Part shown: piece after piece, positions 1-7,967 of the stretch | How the letters are laid out: every line of letters begins with the position of its first letter | How positions within the stretch are numbered: the stretch's first letter is position 1 | Source of the DNA: an uncultured Bacteroidales bacterium | Lineage (GTDB): Bacteria > Bacteroidota > Bacteroidia > Bacteroidales > P3 | DNA: 64,000 nucleotides | NCBI GenBank assembly: GCA_937886715.1 | Contig: CAKZZD010000006.1 | Coordinates: forward strand, 40,337 to 104,336 | Direction of reading: 5' to 3' | Notes under the pieces: model-generated | Seen by the model: the letters and a program-made list of their open reading frames with translations, nothing else | Database searches by the model: none | What the model was told of the DNA's origin: nothing | Translations under genes and position numbers: made by a program

Positions 1-195
1 AGCGTGGTGTGCTTCGGAAGGATGAGTATTGTGGAGGACAAGGAGAGGACCGATACGCTGCTGCGGATGCTGGGCAGCAAATATTTCCCCGAAGGCTACG
101 ACATCGAGGCGGATATGACGCGCAACGCCCCCAACGCCCTGGTGCTCGAGATGCGGGTGGAGCACCTCTCAGGCAAGCGTGTGCGCGAGAAATAG
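1..195 (+). CDS. Pyridoxamine 5'-phosphate oxidase-like flavin-binding protein, C-terminal part
   Basis: The reading frame is already open at base 1 and ends at 195, so only the last 64 residues are present. The segment VCFGRMSIVED, a helix with a KYFPEGYD-like stretch, and the closing strand ALVLEMRVEHLSGK match the C-terminus of the split-barrel flavin-binding family that includes the Nim (nitroimidazole-resistance-like) proteins. These proteins bind FMN and often reduce small molecules; the substrate here cannot be read. The real start lies upstream of the window. The next gene (rubredoxin) is convergent. Confidence 0.6.
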   Translation, partial: SVVCFGRMSIVEDKERTDTLLRMLGSKYFPEGYDIEADMTRNAPNALVLEMRVEHLSGKRVREK

Positions 196-201
196 GCACA
201 G

Positions 202-244
202 GCCACGCCATCAGGAATAGGGAAAAAGCCACTCAGGGCGTGGC
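202..244. terminator. Possible bidirectional terminator between convergent genes
   Basis: GCCACGCC (202-209) is complementary to GGCGTGGC (237-244), separated by a 27-base loop, between the ends of the flavin-binding protein gene and rubredoxin. The loop is long and there is no strong T-tract, so this is a weak call. Confidence 0.3.
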
Positions 245-290
245 GACGACACCACACCCTCTATCGGAAAGGGATCAGAGGCCGGGAGGC

Positions 291-449
291 CTACTCCTTG
301 GCGAAGTGGGTCTTGTCGACCGAGCAGAGCGGGCACACCCAGTCGGCGGGAAGGTCCTCGAATCGGGTGCCGGGGGCGATGCCGTTGTCGGGATCACCAA
401 CTGCGGGATCGTACACATACCCGCAAACGTCGCAAACGTACTTTTCCAT
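291..449 (-). CDS. Rubredoxin
   Basis: This is a 52-residue protein on the minus strand. It carries two CxxC knuckles: CDVCGYVYDP near residues 6-15 and CPLCS near 39-43. The typical aromatic/acidic core (DWVCP) lies between them. This is the complete rubredoxin fold, with four cysteines holding one iron. Rubredoxins are small cytoplasmic electron carriers, and in anaerobes they often feed rubrerythrin or flavodiiron oxygen- and peroxide-reducing enzymes. A reverse rubrerythrin is encoded at 26981-27523, so a shared role in oxidative-stress defence is plausible but inferred. The start is the only ATG giving the normal family length. It seems to be a single-gene unit. Confidence 0.93.
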   Translation of the reverse strand: MEKYVCDVCGYVYDPAVGDPDNGIAPGTRFEDLPADWVCPLCSVDKTHFAKE

Positions 450-735
450 CTTTTGTGTCTGTTAAGGGCCCGTGGCTGGGGCCGCGGGCAGGGGTGATAC
501 ATGGTGGGAGGATGGGTCCGACAAGAAACCATCCGATAATCATAACGGCAGAAAGGGGTTTTTATTGTCCCCGATGGCAGGAGGGGAGTTGGAGGGGCTA
601 TGGAGTAATGGGCAGGAAACGCTATTTCTATAGGTGCCGATTTTTTTGCCGAAAAGGCTTCCTTATATTGTAAAAATTTAGTATATTTGCAGACACAACT
701 AACATTAGTATTAATTATAAAAAACTAACAATAAG
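450..735. other. Intergenic region between rubredoxin and ptb
   Basis: This 286-base spacer separates the divergent rubredoxin and phosphate butyryltransferase genes. It holds a GC-rich hairpin, GCCCGTGG/CCGCGGGC (about 469-488), near the rubredoxin start, and the ptb promoter at 682-689. The stretch around 580-610 (GGGAGTTGGAGGGGCT) resembles the tail of the degenerate dispersed repeat at 37665-37735, but is too short to call. No gene is seen. Confidence 0.5.
682..689 (+). promoter_or_regulatory. Bacteroidota -7 promoter box of ptb
   Basis: TATATTTG matches the Bacteroidota primary-sigma -7 consensus TAnnTTTG and lies 46 bases before the ptb ATG. The base run at the expected -33 position is TTCC rather than TTTG, so the upstream element is weak. 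Confidence 0.6.
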
Positions 736-1644
736 ATGATTACAAAGCTTGACGACCTGCTTGAGCTGGTCAAATCGAAAGGTAAGAAACGTATGGTGGC
801 TGCCTATGCCAACGATGCACACACGATTTGCGCCGTGAGCGCCGCTATCGACCGCGGTATTGTCGAGGCCACCCTGGTGGGCGACATTGACACGATGAAG
901 AAGATCTGCGCCGAAGAGGGCATCGATCCCAACAAGTTCGAGATGGTGCAGGAAGCCAACGACAACAAAGCCGGCGCTCTGGCTGTGAAGCTGATCAACG
1001 AGGGCAAGGGCGACTTCCTGATAAAGGGCCTGCTGAGCACCGACAAGTATATGCGCGCCATCCTCAACAAGGAGAGCGGCTTGATGCCCGGCAAGAAGAA
1101 CGACATGCTGACCCACATGGCCGTGATGGAGGTGCCCGCCTACCACAAACTGCTTTGCTGCAGCGATATGGCTATCATCCCCGCTCCCGACTTCAAGCAG
1201 AAAACCGCCATCATGAATTTCCTCATCCAGGTGTCGAAGAGCCTCGAGAACCCCAAACCGAAGGTGGCTGTGCTCGCAGCAACCGAGCAGGTGAGCGTGG
1301 GTATGCCCGCTTGCGCCGAAGCCGCTTGGCTGGGCATGCAGAGCCAGCGTGGCCAGATCCCCGGCGCCGTGGTCGACGGCCCCCTGAGCCTCGACTGCGC
1401 CATCGACAAGGAGAGCGCACAGACGAAGAAGCTCACCAGCGAGGTGGCCGGCGACGCCGACTGCCTGCTCTTCCCCAACATCGAGAGCGGCAACATCTTC
1501 TATAAGGCTTGCACCAAGTTCGCCCATGCCGAACTGGCTTGCATGGTGATGGGTGCCCGCGTGCCCTGCGTGCTCACCAGCCGCGGCGACAGCGCCAAGA
1601 CGAAGCTCTACAGCATCGCCCTCGCCGCCCTCCAGTGCAAATAA
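736..1644 (+). CDS. ptb: Phosphate butyryltransferase-like (phosphotransacylase)
   Basis: This 302-residue protein fits the PTA/PTB family along its whole length. Visible features are the early KRMVAAYANDAHT segment, KGLLSTDKYMRAIL (97-110), an IPAPD loop near 148-152, VSVGMPACAEAA, and the C-terminal VPCVLTSRGDSAKTKL. Members swap CoA for phosphate on short acyl-CoAs, giving butyryl- or branched acyl-phosphate for substrate-level ATP formation by a butyrate kinase. No kinase gene (buk) is adjacent here, although the two are often paired. Acetyl-specific phosphotransacetylase is an alternative; the length of about 300 and the lack of extra N-terminal domains favour the butyryl type. A -7 box lies at 682 and a nested hairpin follows the stop. 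Confidence 0.82.
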   Translation: MITKLDDLLELVKSKGKKRMVAAYANDAHTICAVSAAIDRGIVEATLVGDIDTMKKICAEEGIDPNKFEMVQEANDNKAGALAVKLINEGKGDFLIKGLLSTDKYMRAILNKESGLMPGKKNDMLTHMAVMEVPAYHKLLCCSDMAIIPAPDFKQKTAIMNFLIQVSKSLENPKPKVAVLAATEQVSVGMPACAEAAWLGMQSQRGQIPGAVVDGPLSLDCAIDKESAQTKKLTSEVAGDADCLLFPNIESGNIFYKACTKFAHAELACMVMGARVPCVLTSRGDSAKTKLYSIALAALQCK

Positions 1645-1662
1645 TGAATAAAAACTAACGGG

Positions 1663-1730
1663 TTTAAGGTTTGAGGTTTAAGGTCCACAGGATTGCACAA
1701 TCCGTTGGCGACAAAACCTCAAACCTTAAA
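1663..1730 (+). terminator. Nested inverted repeat downstream of ptb
   Basis: A perfect 17-base inverted repeat (1663-1679 with 1714-1730; arm TTTAAGGTTTGAGGTTT) encloses a second hairpin, GGATTG-CA-CAATCC (1690-1703). It sits 18 bases after the ptb stop and just before the PAS gene. It could terminate ptb transcription or stabilise its 3' end. The outer stem is AT-rich and followed by TTTTAAT. Confidence 0.55.
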
Positions 1731-1746
1731 TTTTAATCACCGACAG

Positions 1747-2109
1747 ATGGACCAATATTTTGAAGGTATGAAGAATATCGCCATCACCGTTTGCGATGCG
1801 GAAGGCAATATTCTCGACATGAACCAGCACAGCGCCGACGTGAACAGCCACGGGCAGAAGATCGTGGGCTACAACCTAATGAACTGCCACCCCGAGCCGG
1901 CAAAGACGAAACTGAAAGGGCTGCTGGAGCACCAGCAGATGAATGCCTACACCATCGAGAAGACGCTGGCCGACGGCTCAAAGGTGAAGAAACTGATCTA
2001 CCAGACTCCCTGGTGGAAGGAGGACGGCGAATTTGGCGGACTGGTCGAATATTCGCTTGAGATCCCCTTCGAGATGCCGCACTATGTGCGCCAGCCGAAG
2101 GTCCAGTAG
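1747..2109 (+). CDS. Small PAS-domain protein
   Basis: This 120-residue protein consists of little more than a single PAS fold. An opening helix (FEGMKNIAITVCDAEGNILDMN) is followed by the central GYNLMNCHPEP turn and closing beta strands with DGSKVKKLIYQTPWW and GGLVEYSLEI. PAS domains bind small ligands or mediate sensing and dimerisation. There is no output domain, so the protein must act through a partner or as a ligand carrier. I chose the ATG at 1747, because an in-frame upstream ATG would place an inverted repeat inside the gene. No partner can be named from the neighbours. Confidence 0.75.
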   Translation: MDQYFEGMKNIAITVCDAEGNILDMNQHSADVNSHGQKIVGYNLMNCHPEPAKTKLKGLLEHQQMNAYTIEKTLADGSKVKKLIYQTPWWKEDGEFGGLVEYSLEIPFEMPHYVRQPKVQ

Positions 2110-2154
2110 GCCTTAAGGTGAGCGTGTGAACCAACGACTTCTGCAACAGGGAAC

Positions 2155-4734
2155 ATGAAGAAGATTATGGCATTGCTGGTGCTGATGCTGTCGCTGACGG
2201 CATGGGCCCAGAACGGCAAGGTGCGTGGCCGCGTGGTGGACGCACGCACAGGTGAAAACATAGAATACGCCACGGTGGCGCTGCTCAACCCCAAAGACAG
2301 CACCCTGAAGGGCGGCACGGTGACGGAAAGCAACGGCACGTTCAGCATCAACGCGGCATACGGGCGCTATCTGCTGCGCATCACGTTTGTGGGCTACGAG
2401 CCGCAATACTACAAGAACCCCGTGACGCTCAGCGCCGAACACCCGACGGCGAACCTCGGCAAGGTGAGCATCAACCCACAGGCCACCATCATGGATGCCG
2501 TCGAGGTGACGGCCGAACGCAGCATGATGGAATACCAGCTGGACAAACGCGTGATCAACGTGGACAAGAACATCGTCAGCAGCGGCGGCACCGCCACCGA
2601 CGTGCTCGAGCAGGTGCCGAGTGTGGCCATCGACAACGACGGCAACGTGACGCTGCGCGGATCGACCAACGTGAAGGTGCTCGTCAACGGACGCCCCAGC
2701 GAGCTGATGGCCAGCGACCTGAGCACCCTCCTGGAGCAGATCCCCGCCTCGACGGTGGAGAATGTGGAGGTGATCACCAACCCCTCGGCAAAATACGACC
2801 CCGAGGGCATGAGCGGCATCATCAACATCAAGCTGAAGGACCGCACCGCCGGTGCCCTGGGCCTCAACGGCGTGGTGAATGTCAACGTGGGTGCGCCGCT
2901 CCCCTTCATGGTGCCTGACGATCTCGGCTCCATGAGCGGCACCGGCCGTCTTATCCCCACCGCTATGGGCAACATCAGCCTCAACTACACCACGGAAAAG
3001 TACAACCTCTTCCTCAGCGCCGACGCCGGCCTGCGCCAACGCGGCAACTACGGCTCCTCCGACATCGAGCGCTTTGACAATGCCGGCAACGCCATCTCGC
3101 ACAACACCATCGACCAATACGGCCTCGGTCCAGGCACTATGGGCAGCGTCAAAGTGGGCGGAGAATACTATTTCGACGACAAAAACAGCCTGCTGCTCAG
3201 CTACCAACTGCGCGGCGGCAACCGCCGACGCGCCAGCAATAGCTACGCCACCGACCTCCTCTTCGCCGACTCGATGAGCTATCATCAGGCCACCACCAGC
3301 AACAACCGCAACGCCAACCACTCGTTCAACATGCTCTACACTCGCAAGTTCGACCGCAAGGACGAGGAACTGACCCTCGACGCCACCTTCAGCATGCGCC
3401 AGGTGAATGGCAACGGCGAACAGGAACAACAATACTATAACCCCTATGCCAACTGGGCCAACTACTACCTCCGAGAAAGCGAGACAGAAAACCACCACCA
3501 GGCCCTGAATGTGAAACTGAACTATCTGCGTCCTCTCGACTCGTTCCTGGACCGCCAAGACTGGCGCCTGGAAACCGGATATGAGGGCCGTATGGACTGG
3601 CCCGACCAGCGCGCCGACTACTACCGCACCGAATACTTCCCCTCAAACAGTTCCTTCATCCTCGACCGCTACTACGACTCGCTGTCATCGACTCACTTCG
3701 ACTACCGACAGCATGTGCATGCCGTCTATGCCACCCTGGGCGGCAGCCTCACCGATGCCCTCTCCCTACAGGCGGGCCTGCGAGGCGAATACGCCAGCAT
3801 CTACGGCAAAGACCTCTACCGTCCCGCCGACACCGTGCCGGTCAACAAGACCTACTGGCAAATCTACCCCACCCTGCACCTCTCCTACAAAATCAGCGAC
3901 ATGCAGAGTGCACAGCTGAGCTACAGCCGCCGCGTGCATCGACCCCACATGTGGGACCTCAACCCCTATATGGATATTCGTGAAGACAACCAGATGAGTT
4001 TCGGCAACCCCGACCTCGACCCCGAATACACCAACGCCTTCGAACTGAGCTACAACCTGGGTATCAAAAAGGTGAACATCTTCACCTCGGTCTACTACCG
4101 CCAGACGAACAATATGATCACCCACTACGGATTCACCTGGTGCGCCGACAGCGTGGCACGTTATGCCTGGTGGGAACCCTACAACAGCCAGTACGACGGC
4201 TACCGCGCCTCAACGCGCCTCAACCTCAGCACGGGCTACAACTACGGAATGGAACTCATCTTCGACTGGCAGATCCTGCAATGGTGGAAGATCAACATCA
4301 GCCTCAACCTCTACCAAAGCCACATCGAGGGCACCGAGTTGCTCTACAACCAAAGCACTGAGTCGTTCCAGGCCAGCGGCAAGTTCAGCTCTTTCATGAC
4401 CCTCCCGAAGGACTGGACCGTGCAACTCAGCGGCCAATACTGGGCACCGTGGCTCGACCTGCAGACGCAGATGGACCCCTCCTACTGGCTCGACCTGGCG
4501 GTGAAAAAAGAAGTCTTCGACAAACGCGGCACCCTCAGCCTGCGCGTAAGCGACGTGCTCTGCACCGGCGGATGGGGCCACACCACCTACAGCCAAACAT
4601 TCAACCGCGTGGTGATAAACCGTCGGCTGTCGCCGGTGGTTACCGTCGGCTTCTCCTGGAAAATCAACAACGGCCTGAAACAACGACCGCAGCAAACTGA
4701 AGAAGAGGGTGCCGACGAAAGCTCAATATACTGA
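2155..4734 (+). CDS. TonB-dependent-receptor-like outer membrane beta-barrel protein
   Basis: This 859-residue protein has a signal peptide (about 1-19, ending AWAQ). A carboxypeptidase-regulatory-like beta-sandwich follows (about 20-110, GKVRGRVVDARTGE). Next is a plug domain (about 125-230, with VLEQVPSVAIDNDGNVTLRG and LVNGRP), then a long barrel rich in aromatic/acidic strands to the C-terminus. This is the outer-membrane beta-barrel family related to TonB receptors that is abundant in Bacteroidota. It probably imports or binds a large ligand, but the substrate is not readable. No SusD-like lipoprotein is adjacent, so it is not a standard polysaccharide-utilisation pair. Its 3' end overlaps the next gene by 26 bases. 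Confidence 0.85.
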   Translation: MKKIMALLVLMLSLTAWAQNGKVRGRVVDARTGENIEYATVALLNPKDSTLKGGTVTESNGTFSINAAYGRYLLRITFVGYEPQYYKNPVTLSAEHPTANLGKVSINPQATIMDAVEVTAERSMMEYQLDKRVINVDKNIVSSGGTATDVLEQVPSVAIDNDGNVTLRGSTNVKVLVNGRPSELMASDLSTLLEQIPASTVENVEVITNPSAKYDPEGMSGIINIKLKDRTAGALGLNGVVNVNVGAPLPFMVPDDLGSMSGTGRLIPTAMGNISLNYTTEKYNLFLSADAGLRQRGNYGSSDIERFDNAGNAISHNTIDQYGLGPGTMGSVKVGGEYYFDDKNSLLLSYQLRGGNRRRASNSYATDLLFADSMSYHQATTSNNRNANHSFNMLYTRKFDRKDEELTLDATFSMRQVNGNGEQEQQYYNPYANWANYYLRESETENHHQALNVKLNYLRPLDSFLDRQDWRLETGYEGRMDWPDQRADYYRTEYFPSNSSFILDRYYDSLSSTHFDYRQHVHAVYATLGGSLTDALSLQAGLRGEYASIYGKDLYRPADTVPVNKTYWQIYPTLHLSYKISDMQSAQLSYSRRVHRPHMWDLNPYMDIREDNQMSFGNPDLDPEYTNAFELSYNLGIKKVNIFTSVYYRQTNNMITHYGFTWCADSVARYAWWEPYNSQYDGYRASTRLNLSTGYNYGMELIFDWQILQWWKINISLNLYQSHIEGTELLYNQSTESFQASGKFSSFMTLPKDWTVQLSGQYWAPWLDLQTQMDPSYWLDLAVKKEVFDKRGTLSLRVSDVLCTGGWGHTTYSQTFNRVVINRRLSPVVTVGFSWKINNGLKQRPQQTEEEGADESSIY

Positions 4735-5167
4735 ACCTCAGACACGTCAGCTTGCCGACGGACGTCGCGAGGTGCTCGACCCTGTGCGCCGCAAATGGGT
4801 GGCGCTCACCCCAGAGGAATGGGTGCGCCAACAGGTGATCCACTACCTGCACCACCAGCTGGGCTACCCCCTCGAGGTGATGCAGGTGGAAGGCTCGATC
4901 AAAGTGAACAATATGAGCCGCCGTTGCGACATCGTGGTCTACGCCACCTCGGGCCTTCCCCGGATGATCGTGGAATGCAAAGCACCCGAGGTGCCGCTGA
5001 CACAGAAAACCATCGACCAGGCCTGCCGCTACAACACCGTGCTGCAGGTGCCCCTGCTGATGATCACCAATGGAAAACAGACCTCGGTACTGGAGGTGGA
5101 CTTCGAAAAAGGCACCCTTCACACCCTATCGGAAGTGCCACGATGGAATTTTTTTGTTACAAAATGA
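4709..5167 (+). CDS. Orphan HsdR_N-type PD-(D/E)XK nuclease-domain protein
   Basis: This 152-residue protein is similar to the N-terminal nuclease domain of type I restriction R subunits (HsdR_N family). A helix with EEWVRQQVIHYL (37-47) is followed by RRCD (Asp74) and MIVECK (Glu89, Lys91), the D...ExK signature of this nuclease fold. A DQACRYN helix and MITNGKQ strand complete the core. Helicase, specificity and methylase genes are all absent, so this is a stand-alone form, which is common in Bacteroidota and of unknown role. It starts inside the preceding receptor gene, suggesting translational coupling. The active-site residues look intact. Confidence 0.78.
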   Translation: MPTKAQYTEPQTRQLADGRREVLDPVRRKWVALTPEEWVRQQVIHYLHHQLGYPLEVMQVEGSIKVNNMSRRCDIVVYATSGLPRMIVECKAPEVPLTQKTIDQACRYNTVLQVPLLMITNGKQTSVLEVDFEKGTLHTLSEVPRWNFFVTK

Positions 5168-5198
5168 ACACTTTTGCATCCCTCGCCGACATCTATAT

Positions 5199-5657
5199 AT
5201 GAAAAACGCCGAGAAACGTCAGATTTTGGTAGATCGATATATCGACTTCTTCCATCTGGCGTATATCATGCTCGGCAACAAAGAGGATGCAATGGATGCT
5301 GTGCAGGAAGCCGTCGTCAGCACGCTGACACGCCGCGGTGTACGCGATGTTGAAGCCTACTGCTTTCAGGCCGTACGCTTCGCCGCCATCAACATACTGC
5401 GCCGCCGCTCCCGACTCAAGTCGCTGGAGGGTCTCGACGTGGCCGACGACAACAGGCAGGAACAGCTGCTCACCCGCTTAGGCGAGTTGCGCGACGAGCT
5501 GCCCGAAGCCATACGGTCGCTCGTGGTGCTGCACGACGAACAGGACTTCTCCTACCAGCAGCTGGCATCCTTGTCGGGGCTCAGCGTCTCGTCGGTCAGG
5601 CGCAAGATCGCAGAGGCCCACCAACAAATGAAAGATCAACTGGAAAAGGATATATGA
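5199..5657 (+). CDS. RNA polymerase ECF-type sigma factor
   Basis: This 152-residue protein has the two-domain layout of ECF sigma factors. The region 2 helix is AYIMLGNKEDAMDAVQEAVV, which recruits core polymerase and melts the -10. Region 4 near the C-terminus is a helix-turn-helix, SYQQLASLSGLSVSSVRRKI, that reads the -35. I chose the ATG at 5199, because upstream in-frame ATGs overlap the previous gene and add non-family sequence. The next gene is a membrane anti-sigma-like protein overlapping by 4 bases, as expected for a cognate pair. A third, secreted protein follows. Target promoters are unknown. Confidence 0.85.
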   Translation: MKNAEKRQILVDRYIDFFHLAYIMLGNKEDAMDAVQEAVVSTLTRRGVRDVEAYCFQAVRFAAINILRRRSRLKSLEGLDVADDNRQEQLLTRLGELRDELPEAIRSLVVLHDEQDFSYQQLASLSGLSVSSVRRKIAEAHQQMKDQLEKDI

Positions 5658-6139
5658 AAAACGACTCACTGGCACAACTGCTTGCCAAACACGAACAAGG
5701 CCTGCTGACCGACGACGAACGTGCGGCGCTGGACCAGCTGACGCAGAAAGAGGCGGTGATGCAGGCCGCCGACCGCAGGGTGGCCAAGATACGGCGCGGC
5801 AGGATTGTCCGCGGCGTGGGTCTGGCCGTCACCTTCGTCGCTCTCGCAGGCGTCGGCATTGGCCTGTTGGCACCTTCGCACACTCCCGAAGGTCCCTCGG
5901 TGGCAGCTCTCCAGACGGAAGCCGCCGCACCTGCCGCCGTGGTGCCCACCGCAGAGGAGCCCATGTCAGCACCGGTGACGGCTATCGAACCCGCGGCCAC
6001 ACCGCAGCCCGCCATCAAGCGCCACATCACAGCCCAGCCCCAGACGGCGACCGCCAAAAACGAACAGGTGGTGATCTGCAACAACAGCTGCGACGCCGAT
6101 TCGGTGATCGACGAAATATGGAAATTCCTCACCGCATGA
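5654..6139 (+). CDS. Probable membrane anti-sigma factor
   Basis: This 161-residue protein is encoded directly after the ECF sigma gene with an ATGA overlap. The N-terminal 50 residues are cytoplasmic and helical (LLAKHEQGLLTDDERAALDQL). One membrane helix spans about 52-72 (VRGVGLAVTFVALAGVGIGLL). A proline/alanine/threonine-rich periplasmic stalk follows (75-135), then a small tail with a CNNSC pair (Cys142 and Cys146). The layout fits a single-pass anti-sigma factor. I see no classical zinc-binding HxxxCxxC anti-sigma motif in the cytoplasmic part, so assignment rests on position and topology. The periplasmic CX3C could sense redox state or metal. Confidence 0.65.
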   Translation: MKNDSLAQLLAKHEQGLLTDDERAALDQLTQKEAVMQAADRRVAKIRRGRIVRGVGLAVTFVALAGVGIGLLAPSHTPEGPSVAALQTEAAAPAAVVPTAEEPMSAPVTAIEPAATPQPAIKRHITAQPQTATAKNEQVVICNNSCDADSVIDEIWKFLTA

Positions 6140-6600
6140 AACGCCTCGTCCTCTTCGCATGGGCCTGCCTGTGCTGCCTCATGGCACCGGCTCAGACCGA
6201 ACTCTACCAACGCTATGCGTCGCAACCCAACGTCAAGGTGGCGTCGGTCACAGGCTTCGCCATCGACAGCACCTCGCGCGCCGACGTCACAGTCATCGCC
6301 GCCGAGGACGACGGCGGCTGGGAGTGGATGAAACGCGAGTTCCACATCGGCGACCTCTCGCCCGAGCAGCAGGCCAGCCTGCGTGAAGGCTACGACGCTG
6401 TCCTCTTCGCCCGACGCAACCGCAGCAACCCCAGCGAGAACGCCCCTATCGTGGGCGAAAATATCGACATCGCCGCCAGCTGCTACATGGGCATCTCCTA
6501 CCTCAACCGCGCAGTCTACGTCTTCTGCGCCGACACCGAAGAGCAGTACGACGCCATCGTGGCGCTGCTCATCAAGAAAATCATGCATCAAAGCCGCTGA
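6136..6600 (+). CDS. Secreted protein after sigma/anti-sigma pair, DUF4252-like
   Basis: This 154-residue protein starts with a signal peptide (MKRLVLFAWACLCCLMAPAQ) and overlaps the anti-sigma gene by ATGA, which is why the ATG at 6136 was chosen over 6118. The mature part begins TELYQRYASQPNVKVASV and resembles the opening of DUF4252 proteins. These commonly follow ECF sigma/anti-sigma genes in Bacteroidota and have no known function. The family match is from memory and moderate. No lipobox, catalytic motif or membrane helix is visible after the signal peptide. It is likely periplasmic and co-expressed with the regulator. Confidence 0.6.
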   Translation: MKRLVLFAWACLCCLMAPAQTELYQRYASQPNVKVASVTGFAIDSTSRADVTVIAAEDDGGWEWMKREFHIGDLSPEQQASLREGYDAVLFARRNRSNPSENAPIVGENIDIAASCYMGISYLNRAVYVFCADTEEQYDAIVALLIKKIMHQSR

Positions 6601-6642
6601 CAACCGCGTGCATTCCGGCACCGGGACAGCGCCCCCAATACG

Positions 6643-7356
6643 CTAAAGGAATACAATCTCTTTCATGCCGCAAGAGAGGCTACGGCCGTCGGCAGCGGTG
6701 AGGAGCAGTCGGCCATGCGGGTCGACACCGGTGATGGTGGCGGTGAGTTCCTCTTCGTTATACTTATATCTCGCGGGAACGCCGAGGTTCAGCAGGTGCT
6801 CCAGATACTCCGGCTCGGGGTCGTGGCCGCTCTTCAGATCGTCGTACCGTCCTTCAATGCAGCCCAGCAGCTGCAGCAGCAGGGACTCCAAGTCGAAGGT
6901 GCGGCCCGTCAGCAGGCCCAGCGACGTGGGGTTGGGCACCCATGCGGGGAACTCCCGCTCGTTGACGTTCAGCCCGATGCCGCACACGGCGGAGGCAATC
7001 TGCGTCCCCACAAGGCGGGTGCTCACCAGCGTGCCGCATATCTTGCGGCCTGAAACATAGATGTCATTCGGCCACTTGACCTTAAGCCCCATAAAGTCCT
7101 TAAGAAAGTCGCACAAGGCCAGCGAGAGGGCCTCGGTGAGCTTGAACTGCCGGTTGGCGGACAGGAACGTGGGATGCAGCACCAGGCTGAACGTGAGGTT
7201 CTTTCCCGGCGACGCATGCCAATGGTTGCCGCGCTGGCCGATGCCTGCCGTCTGCTCCAGCGCCCAATAGCAAGTGAAGTCCCCGACCTGGGACAGGTCG
7301 AGGGCTTCACAATATTTGTTGGTGGACTCGACAGAGTCCATTTTCACCAGCTGCAT
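6643..7356 (-). CDS. birA: Biotin--[acetyl-CoA-carboxylase] ligase
   Basis: This 237-residue protein is the catalytic core of biotin protein ligase. Visible motifs are GIGQRGNHWHASPGKN (biotinyl-AMP binding loop), KWPNDIYV, KICGTLVST and GIGLNVN. The SH3-like C-terminal domain is present (LTATITGVDPHGRLLL). It makes biotinyl-5'-AMP and transfers biotin to the lysine of biotin-carboxyl-carrier domains. There is no N-terminal helix-turn-helix, so it should not act as the biotin repressor as E. coli BirA does. It follows frr by 32 bases on the same strand. Confidence 0.92.
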   Translation of the reverse strand: MQLVKMDSVESTNKYCEALDLSQVGDFTCYWALEQTAGIGQRGNHWHASPGKNLTFSLVLHPTFLSANRQFKLTEALSLALCDFLKDFMGLKVKWPNDIYVSGRKICGTLVSTRLVGTQIASAVCGIGLNVNEREFPAWVPNPTSLGLLTGRTFDLESLLLQLLGCIEGRYDDLKSGHDPEPEYLEHLLNLGVPARYKYNEEELTATITGVDPHGRLLLTAADGRSLSCGMKEIVFL

Positions 7357-7388
7357 GTGTTCTGGTTATGACTGTCGGTCCAAAAGCG

Positions 7389-7952
7389 TCAGATCGACAT
7401 GATCTCCTTCTCCTTGGCTTCAAGGATCTTGTCGCACTCGGCAATGTGCTTGTCGGTGATGTCCTGCAGCTCTTTTTCCACCTGCTTCACCTCGTCTTCA
7501 GGCACCGACTTGTCTTTCAGTTTCTTCACCTTGTCCATCACATTGCGGCGGGCGTTGCGGATATTCACCTTGGTGTTCTCCACCTCAGTCTTGGCGGCTT
7601 TGCAAAGCTCCTTGCGGCGCTCCTCGGTCAGCGGAGGGACGATGATGCGCAGGATATCGCCCTCATGGCGCGGGGTGAAACCCAGATTGGCGTCGAGGAT
7701 GGCCTTGTTGATGGCTCCCACGATGGTCTTCTCCCACGGCTGGATGACGATGCTGCGGGCATCTGGAGTGTTGATGTTGGCCACCTGGCTGATCTCGGTC
7801 ATCGTGCCATAGTAGTCCACCTTCACTCCGTCGAGCATGCCGGGATTGGCCTTGCCGGCACGGATTTTCGTCAGCTCCTTGTCAAGGAAGCTGATGGCTG
7901 TCTGCATACTGTTTTTTGCCTCGTCGAGGCAGGCTTTCGATAAGTCGTTCAT
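7389..7952 (-). CDS. frr: Ribosome recycling factor
   Basis: This 187-residue protein aligns end to end with ribosome recycling factor (usual length about 185). Recognisable parts are LTKIRAGKANPGML, the VANINTPDARSIVIQPWEK hinge region, and PPLTEERRKELCK leading into the long three-helix bundle. With EF-G it splits post-termination ribosomes into subunits. It is directly downstream of pyrH (15-base gap), which is the conserved bacterial order, and upstream of birA. Confidence 0.97.
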   Translation of the reverse strand: MNDLSKACLDEAKNSMQTAISFLDKELTKIRAGKANPGMLDGVKVDYYGTMTEISQVANINTPDARSIVIQPWEKTIVGAINKAILDANLGFTPRHEGDILRIIVPPLTEERRKELCKAAKTEVENTKVNIRNARRNVMDKVKKLKDKSVPEDEVKQVEKELQDITDKHIAECDKILEAKEKEIMSI

Positions 7953-7967
7953 AATATGTATGATATT

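Noticed and set aside
5153..5176. A promoter for the ECF sigma gene (TTTG ... CACTTTTG)
   Set aside because: The two TTTG-like boxes are only 12 bases apart instead of 19 and the -7 box lacks the TA start. The sigma gene may be autoregulated by a non-consensus promoter instead.
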